DNA of 64,000 nucleotides from Bacillus sp. FJAT-22090 (GTDB lineage: Bacteria > Bacillota > Bacilli > Bacillales_A > Planococcaceae). The notes beneath the pieces are model-generated. The model searched no databases, was not told the origin of the DNA, and saw only the letters and a list, made by a program, of their open reading frames with translations. Shown piece by piece: positions 8,879-17,383 of the stretch. The stretch covers positions 1,054,001 through 1,118,000 of the forward strand of contig NZ_CP012601.1 in the NCBI RefSeq assembly GCF_001278755.1. The letters run 5' to 3'. Numbering within the stretch: position 1 is the first letter of the stretch; each line of letters starts with the position of its first letter. A program made the translations under genes and the position numbers.

Positions 8879-8908
8879 TATCTCAGATACCATCATGAAT
8901 CTGAGATA
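8879..8908 (+). terminator. Hairpin after the MFS gene
   Basis: TATCTCAGAT pairs perfectly with ATCTGAGATA over a 10-base loop, 20 bases after the MFS stop. No T-run follows, so terminator function is uncertain. Confidence 0.5.
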
Positions 8909-9027
8909 CATAGCAACCAGTCTAGAGGAAATCAATTCTAGTACAGAATCTCTATTCGTTTATCAGCTTCAAACGAAGACCATGCATTTGACGGTAACAG
9001 CATTGAAATAAATATGGAGGTGTTCAA

Positions 9028-9453
9028 ATGACACCAGAACAAATAATTAGAAAATTTTTTGAAGAAGTACGATCAGGAAAAAATCCAGACTACTCAAATC
9101 AATTAATGTCCGAACAAGTATTGGCTCATCAAATTGTATCCGAGGAAGAACAAACAGTTTTAAGGACGCCTAAAGATTATGCTGAACACGTAAGAGAAAT
9201 GATTGAAGCCTATGGTAATTATTCTTTAGAAATTCAAGAATTATTGGTACAAGGACATAAAGTATATGTCCGTTGGAGACAAGTAGGTGCACACGTAGGA
9301 GTAGTCGATGGATATCAACCTACAGGACTTACAATAACTCAAATGACAAGTGCAGTATATAAGATAGAAGATGGAAAAATTTCCGAGTATTGGATTCAAA
9401 TTGATAGGTCAGGGGTTCAAAAACAATTAGAGTACAATAAACATATTAAATAG
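9028..9453 (+). CDS. SnoaL-like / ester cyclase NTF2-fold protein
   Basis: 141 residues that look like a complete SnoaL/NTF2-like domain: an N-terminal helix MTPEQIIRKFFEEV, the middle PKDYAEHVREMIEAYG, and strands VYVRWRQVGAH and KISEYWIQIDRSG ending the barrel. Such proteins act on small hydrophobic or polyketide-type substrates or just bind them; the substrate cannot be told. ATG with TGGAGGTG upstream. Followed 38 bases later by a short repeat. Confidence 0.82.
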   Translation: MTPEQIIRKFFEEVRSGKNPDYSNQLMSEQVLAHQIVSEEEQTVLRTPKDYAEHVREMIEAYGNYSLEIQELLVQGHKVYVRWRQVGAHVGVVDGYQPTGLTITQMTSAVYKIEDGKISEYWIQIDRSGVQKQLEYNKHIK

Positions 9454-9490
9454 TTATTTAATATTCTAAAGTGTTAGGATAATAAACTTT

Positions 9491-9583
9491 TCTTGAACTA
9501 ACAGGTGCTTTAGTACAAAACCAAGGGGCTGTTAAACAGCTCTTTTTTCTTGTTCCACTAACGGGGTAGTTTAGTTGAATAAG
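9491..9583 (+). repeat. Boundary repeat, short form with terminator
   Basis: A core AACTAACAGGTGCTTTAGTA, hairpin GGGGCTGTT/AACAGCTC with T-run, B core ACTAACGGGGTAGTTTAGTTG. Confidence 0.85.
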
Positions 9584-9618
9584 CGATGTGAAGATAGGGA
9601 TAAAAAGGGGATGTGAAG

Positions 9619-9990
9619 ATGCCAATATTTCCAGAAGAAAACGACTTTCTTTCGTTATTCGAATCGGAACCAATGTTATTAGATACAACTACAAAAGACT
9701 TGCCATTTTATTATAATGAAGCAACCTACCGATTCTCCAATGGACAGGAAGACTTTGTTATTAAGCTTTGTCCCTCTTATGGTGAAGTTAAAATACAAGT
9801 ATCTATGCATAGTTCAAATAGATTGTTATCACTTTTAGAGCTGAAACGGGTTGAAAAACTTGAAATTACATCAGATAAGAAAGAACGGACAAGTGTGCTA
9901 CTAACAATTGATAATGAGGATTCTCAACAAATGATTGAACTTGATTTTAAGCCTTATTTTAAACAGATTTTTAAAGAACATCTTACTTAA
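9619..9990 (+). CDS. Hypothetical protein (one-gene unit)
   Basis: 123 residues from ATG at 9619, chosen because GGGG lies eight bases upstream; an in-frame GTG at 9613 is too close to it. Acidic, soluble, alternating strands such as FVIKLCPSYGEVKIQVSM, and LLSLLELKRVEKLEITS. It may be an immunity-like or Imm50-type fold, but I cannot support a family. Bracketed by short repeats, 12 bases from the downstream one. Confidence 0.65.
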   Translation: MPIFPEENDFLSLFESEPMLLDTTTKDLPFYYNEATYRFSNGQEDFVIKLCPSYGEVKIQVSMHSSNRLLSLLELKRVEKLEITSDKKERTSVLLTIDNEDSQQMIELDFKPYFKQIFKEHLT

Positions 9991-10001
9991 TAAGTTTAAT
10001 T

Positions 10002-10096
10002 TCTTATTAAGCTAACGGGTGCTTTAGTTGAAGATCATGAGTTGCATCAGCAACTCATTTTCTTATTGAACTAACTGTGCAGGTTAGTTCAATAAG
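10002..10096 (+). repeat. Boundary repeat, short form with GTTGC terminator
   Basis: A core GGGTGCT, hairpin ATGAGTTG/CAACTCAT, B core CTGTGCAG between AACTAA and GTTAGTTCAATAAG. Confidence 0.87.
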
Positions 10097-10165
10097 CAGG
10101 TATATTTGGTATCATATCGAAGTAGTTAATATAAGGGAGTGAGTAGAAAATCATAAAGGGTGAAT

Positions 10166-10555
10166 ATGGTGACCAAGAATAAAAAGATTTTAGTCAGTTT
10201 AGTATTCTGCTGCTTAGTTATATTAGTTTTAGCCGGATGTGAAAAGACTTTGATTTACGAAGGCAGAAAGTCTGATTGGAAAGTTGTTTACACAATCAGC
10301 CATGATGAAAAGAAAATAAGGCGGCAAGTAGTTGAAATTCAGTCTGTTGGGGGAGAACCAAAAAGTGATGTAACCTTCAAAGCAGAATTTCCTAGTTCAT
10401 CATGCGAAAACAATTTTACACTAGATAATAAAAGGTATAAACAAATTTTTCCAGGTTGTTTAGATGTGCCGCGACCTGACAATAAAGATGATTCTTTCCG
10501 AGTTTTCATAACTTGGGGTGGCCAAGAGGAAAAAATTGATTTAGAGAGAAAATAA
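10166..10555 (+). CDS. Small lipoprotein, unknown function
   Basis: About 129 residues with a type II signal: basic start VTKNKK, hydrophobic ILVSLVFCCLVILV and lipobox LAGC, so the mature protein starts at that Cys and is anchored outside the membrane. The rest is polar, with a Cys pair (SSSCENNF and PGCLD) that could form a disulphide. Start ATG 10166 sits after AAAGGG; GTG at 10160 and GTG at 10169 are alternatives. No family recognised. A one-gene unit. Confidence 0.75.
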   Translation: MVTKNKKILVSLVFCCLVILVLAGCEKTLIYEGRKSDWKVVYTISHDEKKIRRQVVEIQSVGGEPKSDVTFKAEFPSSSCENNFTLDNKRYKQIFPGCLDVPRPDNKDDSFRVFITWGGQEEKIDLERK

Positions 10556-10607
10556 AGAGATAGCTCGAGAATTGTTCAAAGGCGATTTTCTTTTTCACAA
10601 ATGAATT

Positions 10608-10692
10608 ATTCAACTAAAGGGTGCTTTACTACAAGAAGGAGTATAGCTTTTTTCTTATTGAACTTAAACAGCAGCAGTTTAGCCAAAGAAAA
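10608..10692 (+). repeat. Boundary repeat, short form, B core disturbed
   Basis: A core AACTAAAGGGTGCTTTACTA with the usual short terminator; the B core has extra bases (AACTTAAACAGCAGCAGTTTAG). Confidence 0.82.
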
Positions 10693-10774
10693 GATCAATC
10701 CTGCATAACTGTGCACAAAATGTAGGGTGGATAGATTCAACTCCTGCTATTCTATTAAGGAAGGAGGTCATGAA

Positions 10775-11647
10775 GTGGATTTGCTTAAGAACATGAATGA
10801 TGCAATGAAGTATATGGAGGAAAACCTTACTAACGAAATAGATTTTAAGATAGTGGCAAGTATAGCACATTGTTCTGAATATCATTTTAAAAGGATGTTT
10901 TCTTTCCTTGCAGGTATTACATTATCAGAATACATCCGCCGTAGACGGCTTAGTTTGGCAGCATTAGAGCTTACTAATAGTAACATAAAGGTAATCGATG
11001 TTGCGATTAAATATGGATACAACTCACCGGACTCTTTTACTAGAGCTTTTCAAAATTTACATGGTGTAACACCATCAGAAGCAAGGAAAAATGGACATCA
11101 ATTAAAAGCCTATCCACTAATGACCTTTCAATTATCGATAAGAGGAGGAAATGAAATGAATTACCAAGTCGAACAAAAAGAGGCATTTAACATAATTGGT
11201 ATCATGAAAAGAGTTCCAATTATTTTTGAAGGAGAAAACCCAGAAATTACGGCAATGTGGAAGTCTTTGACTATGGAAGAAATAGATCAATTAAAAAAAC
11301 TTTCTAATATCGAACCTAAAGGGATGATTCAAGCCTCTACAAACTTTTCTGAAGGACGCATGGAAGAAAAAGGAGAGCTTGATCAGTATATAGGAGTGGC
11401 AACAACACAAGAATGCCCCGAAAAATTTTCAAAACTTGAAGTTCCTGCCTTAACATGGGCGATATTTGAATCAACGGGACCTTTTCCTAGTACGCTACAG
11501 GAAACTTGGGGAAGGATATATTCCGAGTGGTTTCCATCTTCCAGTTATCAAGTAACAGAAGGACCCGAAATCTTGTCGATTAAAACCAAAGACTTAACTT
11601 CACCGTCTGTGAAGAGCGAAATTTGGATTCCAGTTTTGAAAAAATAA
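10775..11647 (+). CDS. AraC-family regulator with GyrI-like effector domain
   Basis: 290 residues from GTG at 10775, seven bases after AAGGAGG. The N-terminal 100 residues hold the two AraC helix-turn-helices: [20 protein letters not shown], and [18 protein letters not shown] followed by [10 protein letters not shown]. From about residue 120 a GyrI-like small-molecule domain follows ([16 protein letters not shown] to EIWIPVLKK). This HTH-first layout is typical of Rob-like and BmrR-like drug-sensing activators. Its target is not obvious; it has its own strong terminator at 11665. Confidence 0.92.
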   Translation: MDLLKNMNDAMKYMEENLTNEIDFKIVASIAHCSEYHFKRMFSFLAGITLSEYIRRRRLSLAALELTNSNIKVIDVAIKYGYNSPDSFTRAFQNLHGVTPSEARKNGHQLKAYPLMTFQLSIRGGNEMNYQVEQKEAFNIIGIMKRVPIIFEGENPEITAMWKSLTMEEIDQLKKLSNIEPKGMIQASTNFSEGRMEEKGELDQYIGVATTQECPEKFSKLEVPALTWAIFESTGPFPSTLQETWGRIYSEWFPSSSYQVTEGPEILSIKTKDLTSPSVKSEIWIPVLKK

Positions 11648-11664
11648 ATTTAATTTTAGATCAA

Positions 11665-11691
11665 AGAGCTGTTTTGACAGCTCTTTTTTTT
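11665..11691 (+). terminator. Rho-independent terminator
   Basis: AGAGCTGT pairs with ACAGCTCT and is followed by eight Ts, 17 bases after the AraC-type gene stop. Confidence 0.9.
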
Positions 11692-11703
11692 ATAGATGGG
11701 ACG

Positions 11704-11752
11704 ATTGTGAAAGTATACACTTAAACTAACGGATCAGGTTAGTTCAATAAGG
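11704..11752 (+). repeat. Boundary repeat, right half of a long form
   Basis: Begins with the conserved block (GTGAAAGTATACAC), then B core GGATCAG between AACTAAC and GTTAGTTC. The A core is missing; the hairpin in front of it has a different sequence. Confidence 0.8.
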
Positions 11753-11835
11753 ATTTTCCTTTTCCGATACTTTAAATTATTTTAAGAACAACTGGTTTTG
11801 TTCAATCCTTAGTTTTGGAAATCGGGAAGAATTGG

Positions 11836-11919
11836 GTGAAGAACGATATACTAACTGTTGAAAAAGCTATTGAAATTATGAGGGAAGTACATAGAAAGTA
11901 TAACGAGTCTATATACTAG
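11836..11919 (+). other. Short open frame, probable gene fragment
   Basis: GTG at 11836 gives 27 residues ending KAIEIMREVHRKYNESIY, and the frame is open further upstream without a start. It sits between a half repeat and the next gene and has no ribosome site. I read it as the C-terminal end of a lost unit. Confidence 0.3.
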
Positions 11920-11949
11920 GCAGTTCTTTTTTAGAAAGGTGGAGAAATA

Positions 11950-12309
11950 ATGAAAAATGATTTAAGGGATGTTGAGCTAGACATAATTAATACAGATCTT
12001 GAATTAGTTGATACTTTGTATCTAACTAGTGCATACACACTGGTTCACTCAATTAATTTTCACTCTTTAAATAATGAGGATAGAGTGAAAATACAATTTA
12101 TATCTGTCAATTCATTATACCAAGGTAATCTTTGTTTCTTTGTAGATGGTGATAATGTTGGGGAAGTATATATTTCAAAAGGAATAACTCAGTTACCCAT
12201 TCAATTAGAAATAAAACAACAGTTATCATCGTATTTTCAACCTCATTTTGAAGAGGATCATAATAAGCCGAAAACTGGGATTCAAATCAAAACCGTAGAT
12301 TCATTATGA
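11950..12309 (+). CDS. Hypothetical protein (one-gene unit)
   Basis: 119 residues, acidic and soluble, with strand-like DRVKIQFISVNSLYQGNL and LCFFVDGDNVGEVYISKG. No family recognised; no membrane segment. ATG with AAAGGTGGAG upstream. The repeat at 12370 follows after 60 bases. Confidence 0.65.
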   Translation: MKNDLRDVELDIINTDLELVDTLYLTSAYTLVHSINFHSLNNEDRVKIQFISVNSLYQGNLCFFVDGDNVGEVYISKGITQLPIQLEIKQQLSSYFQPHFEEDHNKPKTGIQIKTVDSL

Positions 12310-12369
12310 TGATTATGAAGAATCCGCCAATTAAGTAGAAAAATAAACGAAAAGTTTAACAGTACTCGT

Positions 12370-12464
12370 AATTCAACTAACTGGCGGGTGCTATAGTTAT
12401 ACTAGTGGCTGCCTGTAAGGGAGCTTTTTCTTATTGAACTAAAGATGCAGGTTAGTTCAACAAG
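12370..12464 (+). repeat. Boundary repeat, short form with GGCTGCC terminator
   Basis: A core AACTAACTGGCGGGTGCT (four extra bases), hairpin GGCTGCC/GGGAGCT with T-run as in the copy at 771, B core AAGATGCAGGTTAGTTC. Confidence 0.84.
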
Positions 12465-12518
12465 GGATTGGATATTTGTGGTAAAATATAGAAAGTAAAA
12501 TAAAGGGGGAAAAGTTGA

Positions 12519-12788
12519 ATGAATAAGAATTTACAGGCATTTTCGATTATCTTTTTAGGTGTATGTATTGTTATTAGTTCTTGGTTCATTTCTGAGGCTT
12601 TGAAGACTAATAATAGTGAGATTGTTGAAAGGCAAAATGAGAAAGTACTAAACGAAAACCGTTACGAACATATAATGATAGTTACTGACTATTTTAGAAT
12701 TTTTGATAAACAAACGGGAGATTACTGGGAACAAATTGGTGGCGGAGATTGGGAGAAAAATACACCTATATTAAACCCTAATAATTAG
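12519..12788 (+). CDS. Small membrane-anchored or secreted hypothetical protein
   Basis: 89 residues with one N-terminal hydrophobic helix (FSIIFLGVCIVISSWFI) and then a polar tail with VTDYFRIFDKQTGDYWEQ. Either an anchored extracellular domain or a signal peptide. ATG after AAAGGGGGA. One-gene unit, seven bases before the next repeat. No family recognised. Confidence 0.65.
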   Translation: MNKNLQAFSIIFLGVCIVISSWFISEALKTNNSEIVERQNEKVLNENRYEHIMIVTDYFRIFDKQTGDYWEQIGGGDWEKNTPILNPNN

Positions 12789-12794
12789 TAATTA

Positions 12795-12892
12795 CATCAC
12801 TAACGGGTGCTTTACTTCAAGAAGGAGTGAAGATTTTTTTATTTATGAACTAACGGAGCAGTTTAGTGTAAAAAAGCAGGTTAGTTAAAGAG
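12795..12892 (+). repeat. Boundary repeat, short form plus an extra half core
   Basis: A core GGGTGCT, short terminator, B core GGAGCAG followed by a second partial B arm (GCAGGTTAGTTAAAG), as if two repeats were fused. Confidence 0.82.
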
Positions 12893-13029
12893 TGCTGTTT
12901 GTTCTTTGTTCAACAATTGGGCCATATTGATGAACAAGCTTCTTTAACTAAAGAGGTCTAATAAAAATGACTCTTGAATGTATGTTCCTAAAGTAATATG
13001 TAATGAAAAACAAAGGAGTAACAACGTCT

Positions 13030-13515
13030 ATGGAAAAAGTTGAGTACGTTGAGTTAAAACATTTTTCGAATGAATATTTAGATGTATTAAATTCTTTTGA
13101 ACTTCCTGAAGAACAAGTGCTGTTCACTGCATTACCAAGCAAAATCTTAGAGGCGACAGAAGGACAACATAGGATTGTTATTTTAAGTGAGAATGAACCT
13201 GTAGGTTTCTTTTTATTTCATTCAAATGAACGAGTAAAGGAGTATTCAGATAATCCGAAAGCTATGTTGTTAACTGCCTTATCTGTTAATCATGAGAAGC
13301 AAGGAAAAGGTTATGCTAAACAAGGTATGCTCTTGCTAAGAGATTTTGTTAAATCTGAATTTCCTAATTGTGATGAAGTCGTTTTATATGTCAACCATAA
13401 AAATCTTCCTGCACAGCTACTGTACTTAAAAGTAGGTTTTAAAGATACAGGTAAGAGAATAATTGGTCCTAAAGGTGAACATTATATAATGAATTTATGG
13501 TTGCAAAATACTTGA
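13030..13515 (+). CDS. GNAT-family N-acetyltransferase
   Basis: 161 residues from ATG at 13030, 11 bases after AGGAG; the in-frame ATG at 13003 lies before the ribosome site. GNAT features: strand RIVILSENEPVGFFLF, motif A region LTALSVNHEKQGKGYAKQGM binding acetyl-CoA, and LLYLKVGFKDTGKR. Substrate unknown. A clear paralogue lies at 62041-62520 in the same array. The stop TGA lies inside the A core of the following repeat. Confidence 0.9.
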   Translation: MEKVEYVELKHFSNEYLDVLNSFELPEEQVLFTALPSKILEATEGQHRIVILSENEPVGFFLFHSNERVKEYSDNPKAMLLTALSVNHEKQGKGYAKQGMLLLRDFVKSEFPNCDEVVLYVNHKNLPAQLLYLKVGFKDTGKRIIGPKGEHYIMNLWLQNT

Positions 13516-13601
13516 CTTTCGGTGAGCTTTAGTTGAAGCTCGTGGGTTGCTAAGGAAACTCTATTTCTTATTGAACTAAAGAAGAAGGTTAGTTGAATAA
13601 G
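13511..13601 (+). repeat. Boundary repeat, short form with GTTGC terminator
   Basis: Worn A core (CTTGACTTTCGGTGAGCTTT) overlapping the GNAT stop, a GTTGC-type hairpin, and B core AAGAAGG with arm GTTAGTTGAATAAG. Confidence 0.75.
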
Positions 13602-13684
13602 AGATTTCCATTTATTCAAAATGTTAGTTGAAATGATAAAGAAAAAATTGTGTGGGTCATAAATTTTTAAAAGGAAAATATTCT

Positions 13685-13756
13685 TTGAAAATAGTTAGAA
13701 TTATCTTAGCGATTATTGTAATTGCTTTATCAAGTTATAGTTTGAAAACTGACTAA
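13685..13756 (+). pseudogene. Membrane-peptide fragment ended by a repeat core
   Basis: TTG at 13685, after AAAAGGAAAA, gives 23 residues (KIVRIILAIIVIALSSYSL), one membrane helix. The TAA stop belongs to the CTAAC of the next core. It looks like a gene cut off by recombination at the core rather than a full gene, though a genuine tiny membrane peptide cannot be excluded. Confidence 0.45.
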
Positions 13757-13776
13757 CGAAGCAGGTTAGTTGAAGA
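13748..13776 (+). repeat. Boundary repeat, single B core
   Basis: CTGACTAAC, centre GAAGCAG, arm GTTAGTTGAAG. No terminator or A core. Confidence 0.75.
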
Positions 13777-13818
13777 TGGATAGTATGAATAACTAGCTGT
13801 AGATAGGAGGTATGGATA

Positions 13819-14610
13819 TTGAAAATGGATACTTATTCTCTTATCTCATTTATAATTTTGTGGGGAATACCAACTTTCATTGTTGTTAGAGGTTATCTAA
13901 AAATGAGTTCTGATGATAAAAAATTAGCAATCAATGATTTCAGGTCACTCCGTTTTATTTTTACAACAGGTTTTATTGTAATTGGTGCTCTTTTTATACA
14001 TTTAGGGCTTTTATTCACCCTAAGCATAATAAAATTTATTGGGTTCGTTTTCCTTGCTCTAGGAGGAATTTTATCAGCAATTAATAAGTGGAATAAAAGT
14101 AAGGTCAAAAGTGTCTTAGTGAAAAAAATATTTAAATACACAATTATCGGTATTGCTACTTTCTTTCTTATTTTGCTCGGTTTTTACTACTTAATAATAA
14201 GAAGTTGGCAAGGAGAGTTTTTTCAGTACGATAATGGTGTGACAATTGAGGTTTACAATTCAAGTAAACAAGAAATAACAGATTTAAACTTTTATTTTTC
14301 ATTTTATAAAACTCATGTACATCAGAATTTAGGTATTATCAATAAATTAGAACCAGGAGAAACAACTATTCTATATAGTCATCAAATAAAAGACGTTGGT
14401 AATGATAGAAGTCTGTATTTACAATATCCACTTAACAAGAATAAGACAGATGTTGTGAGCCTCGCTTATGTACCGTCTTATAAACCTAGTAAGATAGTAG
14501 TCGTTTTAGAAATAACCGGAACTGATAATTATGGGAAACATTTATTTAGGTTAAAAGGGTTTGATGATATAGGACAATTTGAAGTTGATTTGACATCCGC
14601 TAGAGAGTGA
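13819..14610 (+). CDS. Four-helix membrane protein, unknown function
   Basis: 263 residues from TTG at 13819, eight bases after AGGAGG; ATG at 13825 is an alternative. Hydrophobic helices at about 6-23, 45-65, 70-87 and 108-128, then a soluble domain of about 135 residues with DNGVTIEVYNSSKQEITDLN, which reads like a beta-rich extracytosolic domain. No family recognised. A one-gene unit followed by a short repeat 24 bases on. Confidence 0.72.
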   Translation: MKMDTYSLISFIILWGIPTFIVVRGYLKMSSDDKKLAINDFRSLRFIFTTGFIVIGALFIHLGLLFTLSIIKFIGFVFLALGGILSAINKWNKSKVKSVLVKKIFKYTIIGIATFFLILLGFYYLIIRSWQGEFFQYDNGVTIEVYNSSKQEITDLNFYFSFYKTHVHQNLGIINKLEPGETTILYSHQIKDVGNDRSLYLQYPLNKNKTDVVSLAYVPSYKPSKIVVVLEITGTDNYGKHLFRLKGFDDIGQFEVDLTSARE

Positions 14611-14633
14611 TTGCTTAAATGGTACCAAGGAGT

Positions 14634-14719
14634 GCTTATTCAACAAACGGGTGGTTTACTTCAAGAAGGGGTAGCATTTTTATTCTTATTGAACTAATGG
14701 AGCTGTTTAGTCCAATAAG
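14634..14719 (+). repeat. Boundary repeat, short form, worn
   Basis: A core AACAAACGGGTGGTTTACTT, hairpin weakened, B core AATGGAGCTGTTTAGTCC. Confidence 0.8.
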
Positions 14720-14740
14720 AATAAAAAAGGACGGTGTCAA

Positions 14741-15187
14741 ATGGAGAAAATTTTGCGGGATTTCAAAAAAATTGGAATCGTAATTATAGTTTTATTGCTT
14801 ATTATGGTGGGTTTCTTTATCTTTGCTAATGCTAATAGGACTTATTCTGCATCAGACATACTAGGTGATCATGCTGACTTAAATGCAGAAAACCCATTTG
14901 TAGACATTGAAAGTATTGATCATGAAACAGAGAATATATTCACATCAATTGAAATTCCAGAAGAAACGCAACAGGAACTTATAGAGGCTTTTAAAAATGC
15001 AAAATTCAAAAAAGCAAGTGATGTTTCAAGTGACTACGATTACCGAATCAATATTACATTAAATACAGGATATTCAATGTTTGTTGATTCGGATAAAAAA
15101 TCACTAATTATTCTTGATACGTACGAAAACTATTCAATGGAAAATGATAGTGATTTCTTTCCGATTTTAAAGAATGCTACTAAGTAG
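14741..15187 (+). CDS. Membrane-anchored hypothetical protein
   Basis: 148 residues: an N-terminal helix (IGIVIIVLLLIMVGFFIFA) and an acidic outer domain with IEIPEETQQELIEAFKNA and SMFVDSDKKSLIILD. This pattern suits a secreted or anchored protein with a small two-strand domain. No family recognised. ATG after AAAGGACGG. One-gene unit. Confidence 0.7.
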   Translation: MEKILRDFKKIGIVIIVLLLIMVGFFIFANANRTYSASDILGDHADLNAENPFVDIESIDHETENIFTSIEIPEETQQELIEAFKNAKFKKASDVSSDYDYRINITLNTGYSMFVDSDKKSLIILDTYENYSMENDSDFFPILKNATK

Positions 15188-15204
15188 TAAGCCTAAATTT
15201 TGAT

Positions 15205-15287
15205 TTTTCACTAACGGGTGCTTTACTTCAAGAAGGAGTGAAGCTTTTTTCTTATTGAACTAACGGGGCAGGATTGTTGAAGAAGGA
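15205..15287 (+). repeat. Boundary repeat, short form with terminator
   Basis: A core GGGTGCTTTACTT, hairpin GCTTTACT/AGTGAAGC with T-run, B core GGGGCAGGATTGTTG. Confidence 0.86.
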
Positions 15288-15376
15288 TATTTTCTGTTTT
15301 AAGCGAATTAGAATTTCAAACAAACCTTACACGAATACAGGTATTGAAAATAACAGGAATATAGGAGGTATGAGAT

Positions 15377-15814
15377 ATGAAGATCAATAGAATAGATCAT
15401 GTGAGTATAAACGTAAATGATCTTTCAGAGGCTAAAGCGTTTTTTCTTGATTTAGGACTTGAAGTGCAAGCGGAATGGGAATTGGATGGTGAACAGTTGG
15501 ATAGAATAGTTGGGCTTAATGATGTTAAAACGGCATGTGTAGGATTGGGGATGCCAGATGGTCAGACATGGATAGAGCTAGTCAAATTTTATACGCCATC
15601 AGATGAAAAAGATATTCAGCAACCTTTTGCAAATACGCTGGGTATACGACATATTTGCTTTGCTGTTGAAGATATTGATGCTGTTGTTGCAAAATTGAAA
15701 AAGAGGGGTACGGAAATCTTTAGTGAGATACAGCAATATGAAGAAAGTTATAAGTTATGCTACGTTCGTGGTCCAGAGGGTATTATTTTAGAGTTGGCGG
15801 AGAAACTCAGATAA
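15377..15814 (+). CDS. VOC-family (glyoxalase/bleomycin-resistance fold) protein
   Basis: 145 residues with two paired beta-alpha-beta-beta-beta modules: INRIDHVSINVNDLSEAKAF at the start and IRHICFAVEDIDAVVAKLKK in the middle, with metal-site candidates His8 and His in IRHICF and a terminal GIILELAE with Glu. Such proteins are dioxygenases, lyases or binding proteins for toxic compounds; the exact activity is not visible. ATG with ATAGGAGG upstream. One-gene unit. Confidence 0.88.
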   Translation: MKINRIDHVSINVNDLSEAKAFFLDLGLEVQAEWELDGEQLDRIVGLNDVKTACVGLGMPDGQTWIELVKFYTPSDEKDIQQPFANTLGIRHICFAVEDIDAVVAKLKKRGTEIFSEIQQYEESYKLCYVRGPEGIILELAEKLR

Positions 15815-15860
15815 AATATTGAATGGACTTTAAATAATTTAGATTTCAAACTTTAAAGAC

Positions 15861-15956
15861 TTCTTAAACTATCGGGTGCTTTAGTTCAAGAACATGGAGT
15901 TGCTTAGGCAACACTTTTTTCTTATTGAACTAACGGGGCAGTTTAGTTGAATAAGG
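15861..15956 (+). repeat. Boundary repeat, short form with GTTGC terminator
   Basis: A core AACTATCGGGTGCTTTAGTT, hairpin GGAGTTGC-TTAG-GCAACAC with T-run, B core AACTAACGGGGCAG with arm TTTAGTTGAATAAG. A clean example of the full-length core palindrome. Confidence 0.87.
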
Positions 15957-16022
15957 AATAACAAAATAAGTGTTAAAAAAACATCCTATCTTGAACTGAC
16001 CCAATAAAGTTAGACAAATAGC

Positions 16023-16832
16023 TTAAGCAGCTTCTAAGACCTGAGTTCGGTATTCTACTGGACTTAGGTCTTTTAATTTTGCCTTCATTCGTTTATGGTT
16101 GTAATACTCGATATATTCATGTAGTTCACGTTCAAAATGTTCCATATTCTCAAACTCTTGTAGATAAAGAAGCTCCGACTTTAATAAGCCAAAGAAGTTC
16201 TCAATGACTGCGTTATCCAAACAATTGCCCTTACGGGACATACTTTGTCTTATATTATGTTTCACTAGCGTTTTTTGGTATTTCTTCATTTGATATTGCC
16301 ACCCTTGATCAGAGTGTAAAATGACTGTACTTCCTGGATTTAAACTCCCGATTGCCTCGGCTAACATATCACCCACAAGTTGATAAACTGGGCGGCTCAT
16401 TACCTTGTAAGCAATGATTTCGCCGTTACATAAATCAAGTATAGGGGATAGATATCGTTTCTCACCGAATAAATGGAATTCGGTTACGTCCGTTACCCAT
16501 TTTTGATTCATTTTTCCTGCATGGAAATCACGGTTTAGTAAATTCGGTGCGATTTTGCCAGCTTTTCCACGGTAAGATCGATACTTCTTAATCCTCACTT
16601 CGCATTTTAAACCCATTTCGTTCATTAATCGGTTGATCGTCTTTGGATCATGAAAAATATTTCTTTTCTTTAATTCTTTGGCGATACGACGATAGCCATA
16701 ACGTCCTTTATGTTCATGATAAATGGCTTCGATTGCTTGTTTTTCCTTCGCGTATTTATCTTCACGCTGTAATCGTTTTTCCCAGTAATAATAAGTACTA
16801 CGTGGAATGTCTGCGACTTTAACTAATTCCAC
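16023..16832 (-). CDS. IS3-family transposase OrfB (DDE integrase domain)
   Basis: 269 residues in the separate reading; in the active form it is fused to OrfA by -1 frameshifting. An HTH-like start ([15 protein letters not shown]) leads to the IS3 region [14 protein letters not shown] and the rve DDE core: first Asp in KWVTDVTEF, second in [11 protein letters not shown], and Glu in [15 protein letters not shown]. It catalyses strand cutting and joining. No stop interrupts the frame between the slippery site and this ORF, so the element may be active. Confidence 0.95.
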   Translation of the reverse strand: MELVKVADIPRSTYYYWEKRLQREDKYAKEKQAIEAIYHEHKGRYGYRRIAKELKKRNIFHDPKTINRLMNEMGLKCEVRIKKYRSYRGKAGKIAPNLLNRDFHAGKMNQKWVTDVTEFHLFGEKRYLSPILDLCNGEIIAYKVMSRPVYQLVGDMLAEAIGSLNPGSTVILHSDQGWQYQMKKYQKTLVKHNIRQSMSRKGNCLDNAVIENFFGLLKSELLYLQEFENMEHFERELHEYIEYYNHKRMKAKLKDLSPVEYRTQVLEAA

Positions 16833-16861
16833 GACATCAAATTCAGCCTTTAGTTCAAAAA

Positions 16862-17383
16862 TTACTTGCGCTTTGATTTTGTTTGTAATTTTTCCTTTTC
16901 CTGAACTAAAGCGTTCAACTTTTTTAAGTAGGCATTCTCCATACGCAAACGTTCATTTTCAGCTCGTAGAGCTTCCATAGATCCATCAACTGGAGATGTT
17001 TTTTTGTCATTCGATTTGGTTTCCTTTTTCATGGATGGGCGCCCCTTTTTCTTTGGTAGTAGGGCATCGATTCCACCAATTTCAAACGCTCTTCGCCAAT
17101 TTCTAATCAGACCAGATGACGAAATATTAAAAATTGCGGCCGTTTCAAGAGAGGATGTACCCATTTCGTTCATATAACTCAGTACATCTAGTTTAAACTG
17201 TTGCGTATAAGTTGTATAGGGCAGACAGAATGCCTCTGCCCCTTGATGTTCATAAAGTCTTACCCATCCTCGCATCACAACTTTACTGACTTTTAAGTCC
17301 CTTCCTATTTCCTGATAACTTTCATGGCCTCCTAAATAACGCAATACTATATTGATTTTTTCTTCTGCTGTAAATCTAGCCAT
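16862..17383 (-). CDS. IS3-family transposase OrfA (DNA-binding subunit)
   Basis: 173 residues from ATG at 17383 (GGGGTG upstream). Two helix-turn-helix units: [20 protein letters not shown] and [20 protein letters not shown]; then a basic linker and a leucine-zipper-like coiled coil ([20 protein letters not shown]) that dimerises the transposase. The stop lies downstream of a slippery heptamer that gives the OrfAB fusion. Confidence 0.93.
   Translation of the reverse strand: MARFTAEEKINIVLRYLGGHESYQEIGRDLKVSKVVMRGWVRLYEHQGAEAFCLPYTTYTQQFKLDVLSYMNEMGTSSLETAAIFNISSSGLIRNWRRAFEIGGIDALLPKKKGRPSMKKETKSNDKKTSPVDGSMEALRAENERLRMENAYLKKLNALVQEKEKLQTKSKRK
16919..16925 (-). promoter_or_regulatory. Programmed -1 frameshift site of the IS
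   Basis: The minus strand reads A AAA AAG in the orfA frame (codons TTA AAA AAG), the canonical X XXY YYZ slippery heptamer. Reading on in -1 runs without a stop into orfB. Confidence 0.8.
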
